A stretch of DNA of 64,000 nt, taken from contig CM034107.1 of assembly GCA_019914945.1 (NCBI GenBank), positions 7,750,001 through 7,814,000 on the forward strand, in the 5' to 3' direction. Origin of the DNA: Typha latifolia (lineage: Eukaryota; Streptophyta; Magnoliopsida; Poales; Typhaceae). The notes beneath the pieces were generated by a model, which made no database searches, had not been told where the DNA came from, and saw only the letters and a list, made by a program, of their open reading frames with translations. This document shows positions 60,481 through 64,000 of this stretch, one piece after another (the stretch's first letter is position 1; each line of letters begins with the position of its first letter). The translations under genes were made by a program, and so were the position numbers.

Positions 60481-61560
60481 ATTATCCGAACCAATTAAAG
60501 GAGGCTTCCATACTTTATGGGACAGCATATACACACTCCAGCACAGCAGAGATGGGTCCCAAAATTGCTGCGGTATGATTATGAAATACAATACAAGAAG
60601 GGAACAAAAAATAGGGCGGCGGATGCACTATCGCGCCAACCCGATACCGCTGAGCTTGCAATCCATTCTTCTCCTGCCTTTCCCTTCCTTGACGAGCTGA
60701 GGTATGCATGTACATCTGACCCAGATATTTTGAGATTGTTGCAGGAGGTGTTGGATGATCTGGAGCGCCATCCAGAGTTGGAGAATTGATATAGTTTGCT
60801 GCTAGACCGCAGATGCATTTGAGTGTCCGCAAATGATAGATTGTAGCAGAAATTATTGGAGCACTTTCTCCCAAACTCCAAAGGCTGGTCATGAGGGTGT
60901 CTTGCGGACTTATAGGAGGATATCTCAAAGTTGCACCTAGCCAGGATTGAGGCAAGATGTGAGGAGTTTTGTTCGTGCTTGCGAAGTCTGTCAAACGACT
61001 AAAGCAACCATATTGAAACCGGCTGGATTACTATAGCCTTTACCTATACTGGACCGTGTTTGGGAGGACATTTCTATGGATTTCATAGTGGGTCTTCCGC
61101 TAGTACGTGGTTATTCCGTTATCTTTGTGGTGGTTGACAAATTGAGTAAGTATGCACACTTTTCGGCATTGTCACATCCATTTTCAGCTAAGTTGGTGGC
61201 TGAAATTTATGAGCAACTTTTGGACTGAGTTTTTCAGATTGCGAGGGACTCGATTGAACTTCAGTTCGGCCTTCCATCCACTCATGGACGGCTAAACCAA
61301 GGTGGTTAATTGAGGCATTAAACAGTATTTGAGGTGCTTTGTTGGAGAGATGTCGAGATGATGGTTGGAGTTCTTATTGTGGGCGGAGTAGTCTTATAAC
61401 ACCGCCTACCATAGTAGCATTGGCATGATCCCATTTGAGGTGGTTTATGGGTGCTCGCTCCGACATTACGTGCTTATGATCACTGGCATCTGCAGATCGG
61501 ACGGAGGTGGACTTAGCTTAAATGGATAGAAATGCCACATTGAGGAGGTTGCGTGCCCAT
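60481..61560 (+). pseudogene. A-type RNase H end and integrase
   Basis: FMGQHIHTPAQQRWVPKLLR / YDYEIQYKKGTKNRAADALS / RQPDTAELAIHSSPAFPFLD / ELRYACTSDPDILRLLQEVL (open 60517-60789). Then in changing frames: KLLEHF, PKAGHEGVLRTYRRIS (His pair), SFVRACEVCQTTKATILKPA (Cys pair), RVWEDISMDFIVGLPLVRGY (D1), [20 protein letters not shown]; a deletion removes the D2 segment (from AEI straight to MSNFWTEFF at about 61207); then [13 protein letters not shown], stop, YLRCFVGEMSR. Zinc ligands intact, catalytic Asp2 gone. Confidence 0.8.
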
Positions 61561-62000
61561 CTTAAACTTGCTCGAAACCACATGAAGCAAGTTTATGATC
61601 ATAGCCGTAGGGAGCAAGAGTTTGACATCTGCGGTTGGGTGTTTGTGAGGGTGCAACCGTATCGACGGGTGACCTTACGTCCGATGCGAAACTAAAAATT
61701 AGCACATCGCTATTTTGGTCCGTATCGGGTGTTGGAGCGTATTGGTCCGGTTGCATATCGTTTGGAGCTGCCGGAGGGGTCGAGAGTGCATCATATCTTC
61801 CATGTTTCATTGCTGAGAGAGCGGATCGGAGATCATGAGATCGTTGGACCGGCTCTACTAGAGCTAGTGGAGGAGACAGAGATTGTTGAGCCAGTTCGTG
61901 TACTTGCTAGACGCCAACAACAACATGGTACCAGATTGGAGATGGAGATTCTAATTAAGTGGCTTGGCAAGCCATTTGATGAGGCGATATGGGAGTTGGA
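61561..62000 (+). pseudogene. A-type integrase C-terminus and chromodomain, truncated
   Basis: HMKQVYDHSRREQEFDICGW, VFVRVQPYRRVTLRPMRN, stop, [97 protein letters not shown], then fused at about 62001 to the LTR-A promoter region through shared GACT. The usual ATWE is AIWE. Confidence 0.85.
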
Positions 62001-62550
62001 GACTTGTTGGCTAGCCTCTATAAATATGTGGATGGCACCCAACTTTAGATTGCTCTTGGATTCTTGATTTCTTGCCTCCTATCTTCTCTCTAGACTCTCT
62101 CCCTCCTCCCTCTTCACCATCCTTCCACCTCTACCGTTGGCAAGGTTTCTCGTAGCTTCTAATCTCCCTCGTCTATCGAGTCACCACTCTACTTTGGGAT
62201 CTCGACCACTTCGTTCCCTTCGTCTATATCTCTTAATTGCATTCACCATCCACCATCCACCTTCATCTCCATACGAATCCAATCCATAACCCTAACATCC
62301 ACTCCACCCGTCACCACCACCATCAACCACGTTATTTCGTATTTTCATCCCCGTTGCAGTTCGAATATGTGAAGGGCATAAATACCATAGTTGTAGATCA
62401 GGAAGTTACGAATATAATAGGTTCGTAATTTTTTGACTATCGAAGAATATTTGACGCATATTTTCCTATAGTTATGCAGACTGATTCCTGTAATACATCC
62501 AGATCTTGAAGGAATCATTGTGTAGCTTATCTTTGGTATGAGAACCCATC
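62001..62550 (+). mobile_element. LTR-A, promoter to U5 (U3 missing)
   Basis: It enters at GACTTGTTGGCTAGCCTCTATAAATATGTGG (TATA near 62019) and runs through leader and U5 to GTATGAGAACCCATC. The U3 with its motif array is absent. Confidence 0.85.
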
Positions 62551-62950
62551 TTATTTCAATAAGCTCTTTTTTTCCATCTATTGTCTTCTCTCTGTTCTCT
62601 TCTCTATACACGTTTTCATCTTCTTCTATTTTTTCTCTTTTCTCTCTAATCTCTCTCAAGAAAATTCTCTCTTTTTTTTCCTATTCTCGCTGTAGCACTC
62701 CTACAGTGCTGCCCTAACTACTCTCTTAAAATTTCCTCTAGGGTTTTCTTCTAGGCCCCCTTTTTTTTATAGTTAAAAAATATAATAAGAGTCCTATTAG
62801 AATAAGGATTCTAATATCTTAAAGATATACCTAAAAATTTAATTTGATTTAATAAAAATCCTAAAATATAAAAGATAAAATAAAATTTCTCATTATCTAA
62901 ATGTATATTTCTATTTATTTATTTATGTTTTAAAATTCTAGGTTGTTACA
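62551..62950 (-). mobile_element. LTR-D start fragment (minus)
   Basis: The minus strand begins TGTAACAACCTAGAATTTT at 62950 and includes AATAAATAAATAG, CTAATAGGACTC, AAAACCCTAGAGG and GCACTGTAGGAGTGC (inverted repeat), matching the first third of LTR-D at 14905-15230. Pyrimidine-rich to 62570. Confidence 0.75.
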
Positions 62951-63375
62951 TATTTCTTCCCATCAACCTTCATAAGTCCAAACGAAGCCTTGCACTCGCC
63001 CGAGCACCTGACAGCAAACACCCTTGACTCAAAGAGCCGTGCCATCACCTATCGTCGCGTCAAACTCCACCGTCGGCTCCACCTACAAGCCTATTCCTCA
63101 GCAACCTCTTGTCTAGGAAGTTATGAGTACTCTCGTATCCACCAAGATCTAGACAATGGTTCATTATTTGATCTCTCCTTCCATCCATAGTGTACAAGGT
63201 GCCACCATGCCCGTGTATGGATGTAACGAGATTTCTGCCGCCATCTCCTCTTGATTCTCCTTCAATACCACTAATAGCACTTTGTGCTCGTCCTTCAGAC
63301 CCTCCATAGTAGAAGGGTCATCATCTACAAACTCTAGACCATCGAGAAGAAAAATCGTGCCCTCGGTTGTGAGCA
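62951..63375 (-). pseudogene. gag C-terminus and protease fragment
   Basis: The minus strand contains HDFSSRWSRVC, an acidic stretch near 63300, then NLVTSIHGHGGTLYTMDGRR, and protease relics: ILVDTGYESTHNFLDKRLL-like text (63150-63090) and DATIGDGTAL (63050). Stops and shifts throughout. It resembles the B protease (ILIDIGSTHKFIDKRLLKK, TIGDGTTLRA at 32670-32790). Confidence 0.6.
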
Positions 63376-64000
63376 GCGATTACTTTGCGATATTAGCACA
63401 TCTGTTTTCAGCAAAACAAAATGCTGAAATTTCTATGCGAGAAGTGGCTCGGCTACATGGCATGCCTAAGTACATCGTTTATAGTCGTGACTGAATATTC
63501 ATTAGCTAATTCTAGAATGAAGTCTTCATGTTATAGGGAGCTTTATAAGGAGCCAAGTTCACATTTAGTGCATCCTATCGAGGTAGTAAATCGTTGGCTG
63601 CACTAGTACATCCACTACTTTGTGCCGGATCGGCCCAAAGATTGGATCAAATTCCTACCCTGGGCTGAATAGTTATACAACACGCTGCACCATTCAAATA
63701 CAAGGATGACTCCATTTGAGGCAATATACATGAGCATTCCATAGGTGTTACATGCGTACAGTCAACTCGTGGCTTTGGATCAGACGGAAGTTGATCCAGA
63801 ACTAATGGACCTTGATGAAGTGCTATGGAGGTTGAAGACCCATATAGCGGTAACCCAGAACTGAATGAAGCAAACATACGACAAGAGCCAGCGTGAGAAG
63901 GAATTTGAAGTGGATCATATGGTTTGTGTTAGGTCACATTACAATCGATCTAGAACCAAAAGTTGAATTTTAGGTTTTTTGGGCCGTGACGGATTATAGA
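63376..64000 (+). pseudogene. Ty3 integrase fragment, diverged
   Basis: LAHLFSAKQNAEISMREVAR, LHGMPKYIVYSRD (D2 equivalent YSRD), stops, then in shifted frames EVVNRWLH.YIHYFVPDRPK (E), DWIKFLPWAE, HHSNTRMTPFEAIY, then ALDQTEVDPELMDLDEVLWR, NEANIRQEPA-type and REKEFEVDHMV. It runs to the window edge. PDRPKDW(V/I)KFLPWAE is shared with the B integrase ([17 protein letters not shown] near 33785), so it is B-related but more diverged. Confidence 0.75.

Overview
This 64 kb window looks like a stretch of plant (angiosperm-type) intergenic DNA built almost entirely from nested, broken LTR retrotransposons. I see no host protein gene. The plant assignment rests on three things. The primer binding sites (TGGTATCAGAGC and close variants) are complementary to the 3' end of plant initiator tRNA-Met. 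The elements belong to plant-type Ty3/gypsy chromovirus families, one of them Tekay/Del-like. There is also a SIRE-like Ty1/copia element with a 'putative plant transposon protein' ORF. No species can be named from the sequence.

Families (labels are mine). LTR-A (about 0.8 kb, TGATAC...TATCA, TATAAATA promoter) and LTR-B (about 0.85-0.94 kb, TGATACGATTCGG...GTATCA) belong to related chromodomain Ty3 elements. LTR-C (about 0.9 kb) shares the LTR-A downstream half but has a different U3. LTR-D and LTR-E (1.8-2.2 kb, TGTAAC...GTTACA ends) belong to Tekay-like elements. LTR-F and LTR-G are single, less certain LTRs.

Layout. 1-4292: integrase scrap, mosaic LTR, LTR-B, LTR-A, and a short element carrying a GC-rich non-retroviral ORF. 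4293-11350: minus-strand copia element truncated in gag. 11351-12905: RT scrap, LTR-C, gag scrap. 12906-19427: minus-strand B element with an LTR-D in its RT gene. 19453-25679: minus-strand Tekay-like element. 25680-29770: A integrase, LTR-A, cargo-like sequence, LTR-B. 29771-36059: an LTR-D split by the best preserved B element (30136-35416). 36152-38417: LTR-F, gag scraps, LTR-G. 38418-43972: minus-strand A element interrupted by a tandem primer-binding-site array plus LTR pieces. 43973-49984: plus-strand A elements with a solo LTR. 49985-55077: Tekay-like LTR and its decayed, C-poor interior. 55078-62550: two or three plus-strand A elements, with a 72-nt initiator tRNA-Met sequence embedded between LTRs. 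62551-64000: LTR-D scrap, protease/gag scrap, integrase scrap.

Every pol region is disrupted by stops, frameshifts, deletions or catalytic substitutions, so none of these elements can be autonomous as written. Four observations stand out. (1) A tandem cassette built on the palindrome GCGTTCGAACGC sits just upstream of the core promoter in LTR-A, LTR-B, the unrelated copia LTR and a second, internal copia promoter, but not in LTR-C. (2) A full-length tRNA-iMet copy is fused between LTR pieces. (3) Eight primer binding sites occur in tandem with a period of about 20 bp. (4) The polypurine-tract region and LTR tips of the A/B elements match segments of tRNA-iMet.
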